A stretch of DNA of 10,338 nt from Acidobacteriaceae bacterium (GCA_003154055.1 PMCH01000278.1:1-10338); one strand, 5' to 3'. Shown: positions 1 through 6,258, counted from the first letter of the stretch. Notes: a model not told the origin generated them from the sequence alone. A program made the numbers and translations.

Positions 1-35
1 TTAACCACAAAGATACACAAAGAAAAGAAAACTCC
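1..35. repeat. Short A-rich degenerate repeat downstream of icd
   Basis: The unit CACAAAGA occurs twice in a row, 10 bases apart, followed by AAAG/AAAA runs. On the minus strand this is a T-rich stretch directly after the icd stop codon. No hairpin is visible in these bases, so it is not a clear intrinsic terminator, although the T-run could contribute to one continuing beyond the window edge. Similar CACAAAG-type strings recur between genes in some environmental bacterial genomes (recollection, not tested here). Confidence 0.4.
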
Positions 36-1460
36 TCAATGCGCCGCCGTGGGTACCGCAGCGCGCATGTTTTCGATGATGGCATCCGCGAACTCACTTG
101 TCTTAACTTTCGTGGCCCCGGGCATCAGACGCTCGAAATCGTAAGTGACCTTCTTTTGGTCGATGGTGCGCTCCAGGCCCTGCTCGATCAGGTCGGCCGC
201 TTCGGTCCATCCCAGGAAGCGGAACATCATGACTCCGGAAAGCATCACCGAGCCTGGGTTAATCACATCTTTATCCGCGTACTTTGGCGCAGTGCCGTGA
301 GTAGCCTCGAAAATCGCATAGCCGTCGCCAATGTTAGCGCCAGGAGCGATGCCCAGCCCGCCAACCTGAGCGGCGCAGGCGTCGGAGATGTAGTCGCCGT
401 TCAGATTGGGAGTGGCCAGGACGGTGTACTCATCGGCGCGCGTCACCACCTGCTGAAAGATCGAGTCGGCGATCCGGTCGTTGACCATCAGCTTCTTCTT
501 CCACCCGCCTTTTCCATGCGTGGCGTAGATGGCATCGAGCGTGTCTTTAATTTCCTTGTAGACCGACTGGCGGAAATCCTCGGTGGCAAACTCAAGGCCG
601 GGCTCTACGAGGTTGGCGTTCTGCTCGATGGTGAGATTGGGATTCTTGTCTTTGTTGTCGAGGAACCAGCTCTCGCGCTCAGTGACGACCCGGTCGCGAA
701 ATTCCTGCGTGGCGACCTCGTAGCCCCACTTACGGAACGCGCCCTCGGTAAATTTCTGGATGTTGCCCTTATGCACGATGGTGACCGACTTACGCCCGTT
801 ATCGAGCGCGAACTGGATGGCCATCCGCACCAGGCGCTTTGTGCCGGTCACGGAAATGGGCTTGATGCCGACACCGGAGTCCAGTCGCACCTGCTTCTTG
901 CCACCCTTCAGCATGTCCTTGTTGAGAAACTCGATCAGGCGGGCCGCTTCGGGTGTGCCTTGTTCCCACTCGATGCCGGCGTAAACGTCTTCTGTATTCT
1001 CGCGGAAAATCACGATATCCATGCGCTCCGGATGCTTCACGGGCGAGGGGACGCCGCGGTAGTACTTCACCGGGCGCACGCAGGTGTAGAGGTCGAGGAT
1101 CTGCCGCAAGGCAACGTTGAGGGAGCGGATTCCCCCGCCCACGGGCGTGGTTAGCGGTCCCTTAATGGCCACGCGGAATTCGCGGATGGCGGCGATTGTA
1201 TCTTCGGGCAGCCAGTTGTCGAAACGGGCCTTCGCTTTTTCACCGGCGAAGACTTCGTACCAGGCCACGCGGCGCTTCCCGCCGTAGGCTTTTTCGACGG
1301 CAGCGTCGAACACACGCACTGATGCCTTCCAGATATCCCGCCCGGTGCCGTCACCTTCGATGAAGGGAACAATCGGCCGATCGGGCACCGTGTACTTTCC
1401 GCTGCTGTATGCGATCTTTGTTCCGTCGGCCGGGACCGGGGAACCGTTAAACACTGCCAT
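36..1460 (-). CDS. icd: NADP-dependent isocitrate dehydrogenase
   Basis: This enzyme oxidatively decarboxylates isocitrate to 2-oxoglutarate, making NADPH, in the cytoplasmic TCA cycle. Numbering from the first possible Met (at 1466), isocitrate-site residues of the E. coli family are all visible: S115, N117 and R121 in GGGIRSLNVALRQ, R131, R155 and Y162 in FRENTEDVYAG, K233, D334, D358 and D362. NADP preference is indicated by K395-Y396 (HGTAPKYA) and Y442/R446 (VTYDFER), the positions that recognise the 2'-phosphate in E. coli IDH. The protein has 474-476 residues against 416 in E. coli; the excess is mainly about 48 residues between K233 and D334, as in the long cyanobacterial-type enzymes. 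Two ATGs lie 6 bases apart. GGAGG sits only 3 bases before the first but 9 before the second, so the second (1460) is chosen. S115 matches the serine phosphorylated by IDH kinase in E. coli, but no aceK is present here. A perfect TATAAT lies just upstream. Confidence 0.97.
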   Translation of the reverse strand: MAVFNGSPVPADGTKIAYSSGKYTVPDRPIVPFIEGDGTGRDIWKASVRVFDAAVEKAYGGKRRVAWYEVFAGEKAKARFDNWLPEDTIAAIREFRVAIKGPLTTPVGGGIRSLNVALRQILDLYTCVRPVKYYRGVPSPVKHPERMDIVIFRENTEDVYAGIEWEQGTPEAARLIEFLNKDMLKGGKKQVRLDSGVGIKPISVTGTKRLVRMAIQFALDNGRKSVTIVHKGNIQKFTEGAFRKWGYEVATQEFRDRVVTERESWFLDNKDKNPNLTIEQNANLVEPGLEFATEDFRQSVYKEIKDTLDAIYATHGKGGWKKKLMVNDRIADSIFQQVVTRADEYTVLATPNLNGDYISDACAAQVGGLGIAPGANIGDGYAIFEATHGTAPKYADKDVINPGSVMLSGVMMFRFLGWTEAADLIEQGLERTIDQKKVTYDFERLMPGATKVKTSEFADAIIENMRAAVPTAAH

Positions 1461-1496
1461 GGACATCAGCCTCCACCAGCTTTAAGAGAAGCGCTC

Positions 1497-1502
1497 ATTA
1501 TA
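1497..1502 (-). promoter_or_regulatory. Candidate -10 box of the icd promoter
   Basis: A perfect TATAAT on the minus strand ends 37 bases before the chosen icd ATG, giving a predicted 5' leader of about 30 bases that contains the GGAGG ribosome site. No good -35 hexamer is found at 16-18 bases upstream, where the sequence is pyrimidine-rich (CTTTCT), and there is no extended -10 TG. The promoter might therefore need an activator. The call rests on the exact hexamer and its position between a likely terminator and the gene. Confidence 0.5.
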
Positions 1503-1549
1503 AAGAATATTGAGGGAGAAGAAAGGACGGCATCACAATGGGATGCGAC

Positions 1550-1601
1550 GGGCTTCACCGAGGCAGCGGACGACCGCAGAATGCCTCGGTGGCAAGAGCC
1601 C
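1550..1601 (-). terminator. Large stem-loop after the cyclophilin genes, possible terminator
   Basis: Arms at 1556-1565 and 1582-1591 are a perfect 10-bp inverted repeat (CACCGAGGCA / TGCCTCGGTG). Inside it GCGG and CCGC (1566-1569, 1574-1577) pair around a 4-base loop. Outside it GGGCT (1550-1554) pairs with AGCCC (1597-1601) across an uneven internal loop. It starts about 30 bases past the stop of the cytoplasmic cyclophilin and upstream of the icd promoter, where a terminator is expected. There is no tight U-run after the stem; a T-rich patch (CTTTCTTCT) comes only about 20 bases later. A Rho-dependent or RNA-stabilising 3' structure is therefore equally possible. Confidence 0.5.
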
Positions 1602-1629
1602 TTCGCGTGGCCTTCCACAACTGCCCGCG

Positions 1630-2157
1630 TCAGCCACGTTCGATCATGACCGTATTGACCACTACGTCCTTGTTCGGACGGTCCTGGCGATTGCGGGCGG
1701 CTTTGGAAATCTTCTCGACGATATCGTACCCTTCGACCACTTCTCCAAAAATAGTGTGCTTGCCGGTGAGCCATTCGGTGGCACCGACAGTGATGAAGAA
1801 CTGCGAACCGTTGGTGTTCGGTCCGGCATTGGCCATCGCGAGTTTGCCGGATTTGTCGAAGCGATGAGGAGAGCCTTTGGTCTCGTCCTCGAACTGGTAT
1901 CCCGGACCACCCATGCCGGTTCCCTGGGGATCGCCGCCCTGGATCATGAAGTCCGGAATGACGCGATGGAAGACCGTCCCGTGGTAAAGCGGGTCGGTGG
2001 ATTTCTTGCGCGTAGCGGGGTGTGTCCACTCGCGTTTGCCCTCGGCAAGATCGATAAAGTTAGCCACCGTTTTCGGAGCGTCCTTTTCAAACAAGCGGCA
2101 GACGATGGTGCCTTCACTGGTTTGGAACACGGCATAAGTGCCAGGTGTACGTGCCAT
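1630..2157 (-). CDS. Cytoplasmic cyclophilin-type peptidyl-prolyl cis-trans isomerase
   Basis: A single cyclophilin domain of 175 residues without signal peptide or membrane segment, predicted to catalyse cis-trans isomerisation of Xaa-Pro bonds in the cytoplasm. Residues equivalent to the human CypA active site are present: R65, F70, M71 and Q73 in FHRVIPDFMIQGGDP, A109-N110-A111 and F121 in the MANAGPNTNGSQFFIT block, and W129, L130 and H134 in EWLTGKHTIFG. W129 corresponds to CypA W121, so this copy could bind cyclosporin (inference). The start is secure: GGAGG lies 5 bases after-spaced before the ATG within a GGAGGGGG run. It follows the exported cyclophilin by 29 bases on the same strand, so the two are probably cotranscribed. 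Which bacterial paralogue name applies (ppiA or ppiB) cannot be decided from sequence alone. Confidence 0.95.
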   Translation of the reverse strand: MARTPGTYAVFQTSEGTIVCRLFEKDAPKTVANFIDLAEGKREWTHPATRKKSTDPLYHGTVFHRVIPDFMIQGGDPQGTGMGGPGYQFEDETKGSPHRFDKSGKLAMANAGPNTNGSQFFITVGATEWLTGKHTIFGEVVEGYDIVEKISKAARNRQDRPNKDVVVNTVMIERG

Positions 2158-2186
2158 AAGCCCCCTCCGGGTTATTGGTCGTTGCC

Positions 2187-2915
2187 TTATTGCTGCTGCG
2201 TTTTTTTCTTTGTGCCGGCAGATGGTTTAGTGGTGGTGGCTGCCTTGGCGGGTGGAACCTTGGGTGCCGCTGCGGCAGCGCCCCTCTGGATTTCAACGTG
2301 GGTGATCTTGACTGGATGGAACGGACGGTTGTCGCGCGGATCGCTGGCCATGCGGGCGATGGTCTTGACCAGTGCGATGCTGGCCGGATCGCATTGGCCG
2401 AAGATCGTGTGGCGTCCGTTGAGATGGGGAGTAGGAACTTCGGTGATAAAAAACTGGGATCCGTTGGTGTTGGGGCCGGAGTTTGCCATTGCCAGGCGTC
2501 CGGGGCGGTCAAACAGAATGCCAGGAACGGTCTCGTCCCGGAACGTGTAGCCCGGGTCGCCCGAGCCGTTGCCCGCGGGATCGCCGCCCTGAATCATGAA
2601 ATTCGGAATCACACGGTGAAAGATCGTTCCGTCATACAAAGAGACGCCCTTCTTGGGAACGTGGCTGACCGGGTTTTTCCATTCCTTGGTGCCGTTGGCG
2701 AGCCCGATGAAGTTCTGCACTGTCATCGGCGTCTCTTTTTCAAAAAGCTTGCAGCGCAGGTCACCGGCGGTGGTATGGAGAACCGCCGTAGGGTTGACGG
2801 AGGGTGCCGCGGCAGCAGCGGCCTTCGCGCCAGGTTTGGCTGGTGCGGCTGCCTGTCCCGCGCCTAGCAGGGAAGTGGCAGCAATCAAGGCAAGAGTACA
2901 GAGAAGGGTCCGCAT
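2187..2915 (-). CDS. Exported cyclophilin-type peptidyl-prolyl cis-trans isomerase
   Basis: This 242-residue protein has an N-terminal signal peptide (MRTLL, hydrophobic 4-18, cleavage likely near residue 22 in GAGQAAA), an Ala/Pro/Lys linker to about 42, a cyclophilin domain at 43-212, and an Ala/Pro/Thr/Lys-rich low-complexity tail at 213-242. Catalytic residues R101, F106 and Q109 lie in FHRVIPNFMIQGGDP, followed by the NSGPNTNGSQFFIT block. The tryptophan found in CypA and in the neighbouring copy is replaced by H164 (PTPHLNGRHTIFG), which predicts weaker cyclosporin binding. There is no lipobox at the cleavage region, so it is expected to be soluble in the periplasm, where it would assist folding of exported proteins. 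AGGAG 5 bases before the ATG supports the start. It lies 55 bases downstream of the dipeptidase gene and 29 bases upstream of its cytoplasmic relative. Confidence 0.94.
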   Translation of the reverse strand: MRTLLCTLALIAATSLLGAGQAAAPAKPGAKAAAAAAPSVNPTAVLHTTAGDLRCKLFEKETPMTVQNFIGLANGTKEWKNPVSHVPKKGVSLYDGTIFHRVIPNFMIQGGDPAGNGSGDPGYTFRDETVPGILFDRPGRLAMANSGPNTNGSQFFITEVPTPHLNGRHTIFGQCDPASIALVKTIARMASDPRDNRPFHPVKITHVEIQRGAAAAAPKVPPAKAATTTKPSAGTKKKTQQQ

Positions 2916-2939
2916 ACATGCTCCTGTGGGTGCACTGGC

Positions 2940-2945
2940 ATTTTA
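2940..2945 (-). promoter_or_regulatory. Weak candidate -10 box upstream of the cyclophilin pair
   Basis: TAAAAT (5 of 6 to consensus) lies in the 55-base gap between the dipeptidase stop and the exported cyclophilin start, 24 bases before the ATG. No convincing -35 hexamer is visible (GACTGG at 17 bases). Read-through from the dipeptidase gene could serve instead. Confidence 0.25.
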
Positions 2946-2970
2946 CGACAAGCGGCTTGCTACCAGTCGC

Positions 2971-4239
2971 TCAGTTTTTCGCCGAATTGGCCTGTAACGC
3001 ACGACTCACGCGCTCAGCTTCACGGAATACCCGCATCAGGTTCCCGCCCAGAATCTTGTGGAGATCAGCGGCGCTATAACCGCGGTCGAGCAGCGCCTGC
3101 GTGATCTTTGGCAAGTCGGCGGCAGAGTCGATGCCCTCCGGAGTTGCGCCGCTCACGCCGTCGAAGTCCGATCCCAGGCCGACGTGGTCAACGCCTGCCA
3201 CTTTGGCAATGTGGTCAATGTGATCGATGAGCGATTTCAGGGGCGGGCGCGGTAACTTCGCTCCCCACTCGCGCTCGATACGGTCAGCGTCGAGGTAGGA
3301 CGTTGGCTGTCCGGCTGCGATGCGCTTTTCGCGGTCAGCCTTCACGGCAGCTTCGCGGTCCTTGGACTGAGCTTCTGCTGCATTGAGATAGTTCTGGTCG
3401 ATGAACGCGTTGTAGAAGTTGACTTGCACGACGCCGCCGTTCTTAGCCACGGCACGCAGCATGTCGTCGGTCATGTTTCGCGGATGATTCGTCAGCGCGC
3501 GGGCGGAAGAGTGCGATGCGATGACCGGAGCCTTGGTGGTAGCGATCACGTCGTAGAACGTTTTGTCAGCGACGTGGGAGATATCCACCAGCATGCCGAG
3601 GCGGTTCATTTCAAGGACGATCTGCTTGCCGCCGTCGGTAAGGCCGTTGTGGTGCTCGACCTTGGGATTGTTGACATCGCCGGACGAGTCCGCCCACTCG
3701 TTGGTGTTGGACCAGCTCAGGGTCATGTAGCGCACGCCGAGGCGGTAGAAATCGCGCAACAGGTGGACGTCGTTTTCGATCGAGTGCCCGCCCTCGATAC
3801 CCATCAGGGCGGCAAGTTTCTTTTGCTTGTGAGCGCGCTCGATGTCGTCCACGCTGAACGCCATCATCATGCGATCCGGGTGGCGGGCGGCCTGCTCGTA
3901 GACCGCATCGATCAGATCGAGCGTCTGGCGGGCGAAGTGGCCCTGGTTGGTCTCGGGCTCCACCCAGATAGAGAAGAATTCCGCGCCCAGGTTGCCGGCC
4001 TTGGCCTTGTCAAGACTGATGTGGCCCAAGTCTTTTGGGTCGGTCGAGCCGATGTCATAGTTTTCGTCCAGAAAGCGCTGGGGCGTGTCGGCGTGGGTGT
4101 CGATGACGATGGCGGAATCGTGGATCTGGCGGGCCTTGGGGCTGACGGCGGTAGCCGTCGGCTGCGAATGAACTGGCAGGGCGAGGGGAAACAGCACCGC
4201 GAAAGCCAGGATTTGCCGTTTGGTAATTTTCCGGATCAT
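2971..4239 (-). CDS. Exported membrane dipeptidase (peptidase M19, renal dipeptidase family)
   Basis: A zinc metallopeptidase of the amidohydrolase fold that hydrolyses dipeptides, often including those with a C-terminal D-residue. From the chosen start it has 422 residues: a signal peptide at about 1-26 (basic RKITKR, then LAFAVLFPLALPV) and an M19 barrel at about 35-408. The binuclear zinc ligands of the family are visible: H49 and D51 (DTHAD), E149 (GIEGGH), H222 (ISHVAD) and H243 (ASHSSAR), with catalytic D358 in GLGSDFDG. A charged insertion, about 283-330, separates two barrel elements. The frame is open to an ATG at 4377, but that adds 46 residues before the signal peptide and overlaps the kinase gene by 86 bases, so the ATG at 4239 is preferred. 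There is no clear Shine-Dalgarno before it. TAGAAT 10-20 bases upstream could be a -10 box of a near-leaderless transcript, but its -35 is poor. It is third in a same-strand run with the DUF5715 and kinase genes. Confidence 0.93.
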   Translation of the reverse strand: MIRKITKRQILAFAVLFPLALPVHSQPTATAVSPKARQIHDSAIVIDTHADTPQRFLDENYDIGSTDPKDLGHISLDKAKAGNLGAEFFSIWVEPETNQGHFARQTLDLIDAVYEQAARHPDRMMMAFSVDDIERAHKQKKLAALMGIEGGHSIENDVHLLRDFYRLGVRYMTLSWSNTNEWADSSGDVNNPKVEHHNGLTDGGKQIVLEMNRLGMLVDISHVADKTFYDVIATTKAPVIASHSSARALTNHPRNMTDDMLRAVAKNGGVVQVNFYNAFIDQNYLNAAEAQSKDREAAVKADREKRIAAGQPTSYLDADRIEREWGAKLPRPPLKSLIDHIDHIAKVAGVDHVGLGSDFDGVSGATPEGIDSAADLPKITQALLDRGYSAADLHKILGGNLMRVFREAERVSRALQANSAKN

Positions 4240-4291
4240 GGTGAACAAAGATTCTATATGACGGCGCCGGTTTTGCTCGTGCCAAACGCGG

Positions 4292-4801
4292 CTACAGGCC
4301 AGCCATTGCCCGCCGAACGCACTGCTCCAGCCCTTCGTCGGTGGAGATGACAGTCTTTGGATCGGGGATGGGCTCAAAGCGCGATTTCACCTCGCGATAG
4401 AGCGCGAAAGTACGGTTTCCCGCGGGATGGGACGGGTCGGGCGCGACCTCGAGCCGGTGCCGAGCCGATTCGTCCGAGCAGACACATTCCAGAATCGCCC
4501 AGGGCTGGGTAAGTTCAGCCGCGAACGCGAGAACCCGGTCAATCTGGTAGCGGCGGGAAAACGTTCGCCCGTCGAGGAATATCTTGCGCGCAGGTTCTTT
4601 TTTGAGGAGGAAACGCGCCGCTTCGAGCATGACTTCCATGCAGAAGTCATCCTGTGCCGTCGAGTATTCGATATCTTCGGGGGAAAACAGGGCGGCGCGA
4701 ATCTGGTCCTTGCCGAGAACGCAGCCACCGGTCAGCCGGGCCAGTTCGCGGGCGAGAGTGGTTTTCCCGCTTCCGGGAAGGCCTGCCATCAGAATGATCA
4801 T
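4292..4801 (-). CDS. Small P-loop kinase (AAA_33 / zeta-toxin-like ATPase)
   Basis: This 169-residue protein is little more than a P-loop kinase core. The Walker A motif GLPGSGKTT is at 7-15, D32 in GKDQIR is at the position of the substrate or base aspartate in these kinases, LDGRTFSRR at 76-84 follows a hydrophobic beta strand, and the CSDESARHRL stretch at 108-117 supplies lid arginines. The C-terminal ISTDE and short helix are also typical of AAA_33 proteins, which phosphorylate small molecules or nucleic-acid ends. The substrate cannot be read from the sequence. There is no antitoxin-like neighbour, so a toxin role as in true zeta toxins is unlikely. The start is the ATG immediately before the first beta strand (MIILMAGLPG); no strong ribosome site is visible. 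It lies 24 bases after the DUF5715 gene and 52 before the dipeptidase, which suggests one transcript. Confidence 0.85.
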   Translation of the reverse strand: MIILMAGLPGSGKTTLARELARLTGGCVLGKDQIRAALFSPEDIEYSTAQDDFCMEVMLEAARFLLKKEPARKIFLDGRTFSRRYQIDRVLAFAAELTQPWAILECVCSDESARHRLEVAPDPSHPAGNRTFALYREVKSRFEPIPDPKTVISTDEGLEQCVRRAMAGL

Positions 4802-4825
4802 TGCGGAGACGTGTCGAGAGGGCGC

Positions 4826-5584
4826 TTAGTTCGAGCCGCCGGTGGCGATCTCGGTTTCCGGTGCGGACGGCGGGACCGGGAACAGAGTCTGGCTCTGGCG
4901 CCAGTCGCTGTAGCGGTCGGAGACCATCACATGGAAGCACCAGTGCCGGCGCTCTTCTTCCGGTTCCACCAGGCCAAGTTCGCGCAGGTAGAACAGGTAG
5001 CCTTCGACATAGTGGACTTGCTGCTTGGTCATGCCGCGGCGCTGCAGGTCTACCGTAATGCCGGCCAGATGCGAGGACGCAGTATCGCCTTCCGCAGGGG
5101 CCGCGTTCCGATTATGGCGGCGAAGTTTCTTCTGCACCTTCACGGTGCGCACGGCGGAATTGAGCTGGATCTGAGCATGAAACTTCCGGTAGTAGGCCTG
5201 GCTTAGATCCTCGACGAAATCTCGAGTCCACGGACGGCAGTAGCGCCGGTTGGGATCCAGGCGGTGTTCGATTTTCAGGGTCTCACTCTCGCGGATCGGA
5301 ACCAACGCGTTCGCAGCCTTGAGTTGTTCCAGTTCCGCGTCGTCGGCGATGCGCGGCAAATCGAGCCGGTCGACTTCCGCATTCTGGCGCAGCAGGGAAT
5401 CATGCGAAGGCCGGAACAACGGGTTCCAGCGGATACGGAGACGATGATGAGAAGAGCGGCGCGAGCGATGCGCGGTCGTACGGACGGGCTCCGTGCTGTG
5501 CAGGCCGAACGCGGTCGAGTGCGCGATCAACAGCGCAAAGACGATCGCGAGCAGCCGATTGCAGCTTTTCAGCCCTTGGGTCAT
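4826..5584 (-). CDS. Exported DUF5715-like protein with M15-type zinc-peptidase signature
   Basis: A 252-residue protein from the chosen start. An N-terminal hydrophobic segment (LLAIVFALLIAHSTAFG, 11-27) looks like a signal peptide or anchor, followed by an Arg/His/Ser-rich linker to about 60. The C-terminal part at about 140-225 resembles D-Ala-D-Ala carboxypeptidase-type M15 enzymes: LNSAVRT with R146, then SSHLAGITVDL giving candidate zinc ligands H172 and D179, and WCFHV giving H218. That ligand set (H, D, H) and the SxHxxGxxxD spacing are seen directly; peptidoglycan peptide cleavage is inferred. The expected glutamate next to the last histidine is not obvious, so activity is uncertain. 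I recall this layout as DUF5715, without being able to check. The upstream ATG at 5617 lacks a ribosome site, while the ATG at 5584 has AGGAG 8 bases before it. It is the first gene of the kinase and dipeptidase run. Confidence 0.75.
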   Translation of the reverse strand: MTQGLKSCNRLLAIVFALLIAHSTAFGLHSTEPVRTTAHRSRRSSHHRLRIRWNPLFRPSHDSLLRQNAEVDRLDLPRIADDAELEQLKAANALVPIRESETLKIEHRLDPNRRYCRPWTRDFVEDLSQAYYRKFHAQIQLNSAVRTVKVQKKLRRHNRNAAPAEGDTASSHLAGITVDLQRRGMTKQQVHYVEGYLFYLRELGLVEPEEERRHWCFHVMVSDRYSDWRQSQTLFPVPPSAPETEIATGGSN

Positions 5585-5649
5585 GAGGGAAGCTCCTGGC
5601 TCGGGAAACGGTCCCATATTCCAGAAGATCGGCTATTCTAACCCGAAAC

Positions 5650-5678
5650 CTTAAAGATTGTGTAAAGCAATCTGTCTA
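5650..5678 (-). promoter_or_regulatory. Candidate promoter for the DUF5715-kinase-dipeptidase unit
   Basis: On the minus strand TAGACA (5673-5678, 5 of 6 to the -35 consensus) and TTTAAG (5650-5655, 4 of 6 to the -10) are 17 bases apart. The predicted leader to the ATG at 5584 is about 60 bases. A second pair in the same AT-rich stretch, TTTACA and TAGAAT, has a 20-base spacer and is less likely. The gap from 5585 to 5771 is otherwise noncoding. Confidence 0.4.
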
Positions 5679-5698
5679 AAGGCTATTACGAAGGAGAG

Positions 5699-5753
5699 TT
5701 ACCAGTAATGGTTACCGCGGAAATAGTGGCCAGCACCGGTTGCCAGTGGCCAG
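5699..5753. repeat. Cluster of short direct repeats downstream of the DinB-like gene
   Basis: AGTGGCCAG occurs at 5725-5733 and again at 5745-5753, exactly 20 bases apart. GTTACC occurs at 5699-5704 and 5712-5717 around AGTAATG. TGGCCA and ACCGGT within the stretch are self-complementary. There is no U-run or long stem that would make this an intrinsic terminator for the DinB-like gene ending at 5772. Confidence 0.4.
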
Positions 5754-5771
5754 AAAACGCCCCAGACCGCT

Positions 5772-6227
5772 CTACGCGCCAAATTGGCGCAAGTGGTGGT
5801 CAATGTGAAGGTAGGCCCAGCGCATGCTATCCCGCTGCGACATGGGGCCGAACGAGGGGTGTTTCCAGGCCAATTTTGGACCCGCTTCCATGAACCTGCC
5901 GAAGAGCGTTTGCAGGTCCTGAAGGTCGTTCTCAAATACCCGCGGGGCAGTGCCGCCGATCTCCTGATCGAACTCAGGGCGTGTTTTGTAGCCATGAGGC
6001 CACGGGATCGGCACGTCCAAGGCGATCCACTTAAAGACCGTTCGCGTTAGGAGAGTGTCGACTGATGTGGCCGCTCTTTCGCCCGACGTGAGCCGGAAAC
6101 AATCGGCAAGATGACACACCATCTGGTGACAAGACATCTTCCCCCACCGGGCGCGATTGTCGGGACGGAGAGACTTGATGCGATCAAGGATCTGCTGACG
6201 GTCTTGGGGATTGGCGAGTGTCTTCAC
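5772..6227 (-). CDS. DinB/DUF1569-family putative metal-binding protein
   Basis: This 151-residue protein has the look of the DinB/YfiT four-helix bundle, DUF1569 branch. It has H39 in the second-helix motif MSCHQMVCHLADCFRL and a C-terminal YLHIDHHLRQFG, where H141 and H145 give the HxxxH pair. Together these form the three-histidine metal site known in the superfamily. The biochemical role is unknown; some relatives are thiol-dependent transferases. The start is GTG: the frame has a TGA eight codons upstream and no ATG or TTG between, and the N-terminus (MKTLANPQDRQQILDRI) fits the family. The ribosome site is weak. It is 104 bases downstream of sdhB on the same strand, so it could be read from the sdh operon or have its own promoter, which I could not find. 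Confidence 0.85.
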   Translation of the reverse strand: MKTLANPQDRQQILDRIKSLRPDNRARWGKMSCHQMVCHLADCFRLTSGERAATSVDTLLTRTVFKWIALDVPIPWPHGYKTRPEFDQEIGGTAPRVFENDLQDLQTLFGRFMEAGPKLAWKHPSFGPMSQRDSMRWAYLHIDHHLRQFGA

Positions 6228-6245
6228 GAAGTGTTTCCGAGAATT

Positions 6246-6258
6246 GGTCTTTCAGACC
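6246..6258. other. Small hairpin just upstream of the DinB-like start
   Basis: GGTCT and AGACC (5 bp, 3-base loop) form a perfect short inverted repeat in the 104-base gap between sdhB and the GTG at 6227. There is no T-run on either side, so it is weak as a terminator. It lies 19-31 bases before the GTG and could affect ribosome access. Confidence 0.25.

Noticed and set aside
39..1154. Plus-strand open frame of 371 codons opposite icd
   Set aside because: Antisense to a complete isocitrate dehydrogenase, with no domain or ribosome site of its own.
1510..2550. Plus-strand open frame spanning the icd-cyclophilin gap and both cyclophilins
   Set aside because: It crosses a gap and two genes on the other strand, and its sequence reads as an antisense shadow with low-complexity Gly/Ala/Val stretches.
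4250..4256. TAGAAT as a -10 box for a separate dipeptidase promoter
   Set aside because: No acceptable -35 at 16-18 bases (CGAGCA), and it would leave a leader of only about 10 bases. Noted in the gene entry but too weak to list.
3424..4350. Plus-strand open frame of 308 codons opposite the dipeptidase
   Set aside because: Antisense to conserved zinc-ligand motifs of the M19 gene, with Val/Gly/Asp-rich composition typical of a shadow frame.
4240..4377. N-terminal extension of the dipeptidase to the ATG at 4377
   Set aside because: It would overlap the kinase gene by 86 bases and bury a clear signal peptide 46 residues inside the protein.
4292..4801. Zeta-type toxin of a toxin-antitoxin pair
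   Set aside because: The P-loop kinase fold is shared, but there is no small antitoxin gene beside it; the neighbours are peptidase-like exported proteins.
4427..5206. Plus-strand open frame opposite the kinase and DUF5715-like genes
   Set aside because: It covers two real minus-strand genes and their gap, and has no recognisable domain.
5708..5893. Small plus-strand ORF with AAGGAG 11 bases upstream
   Set aside because: Most of it is antisense to the DinB-like gene, the 61-residue product has no features, and the spacing is long. The ribosome site is probably coincidental.
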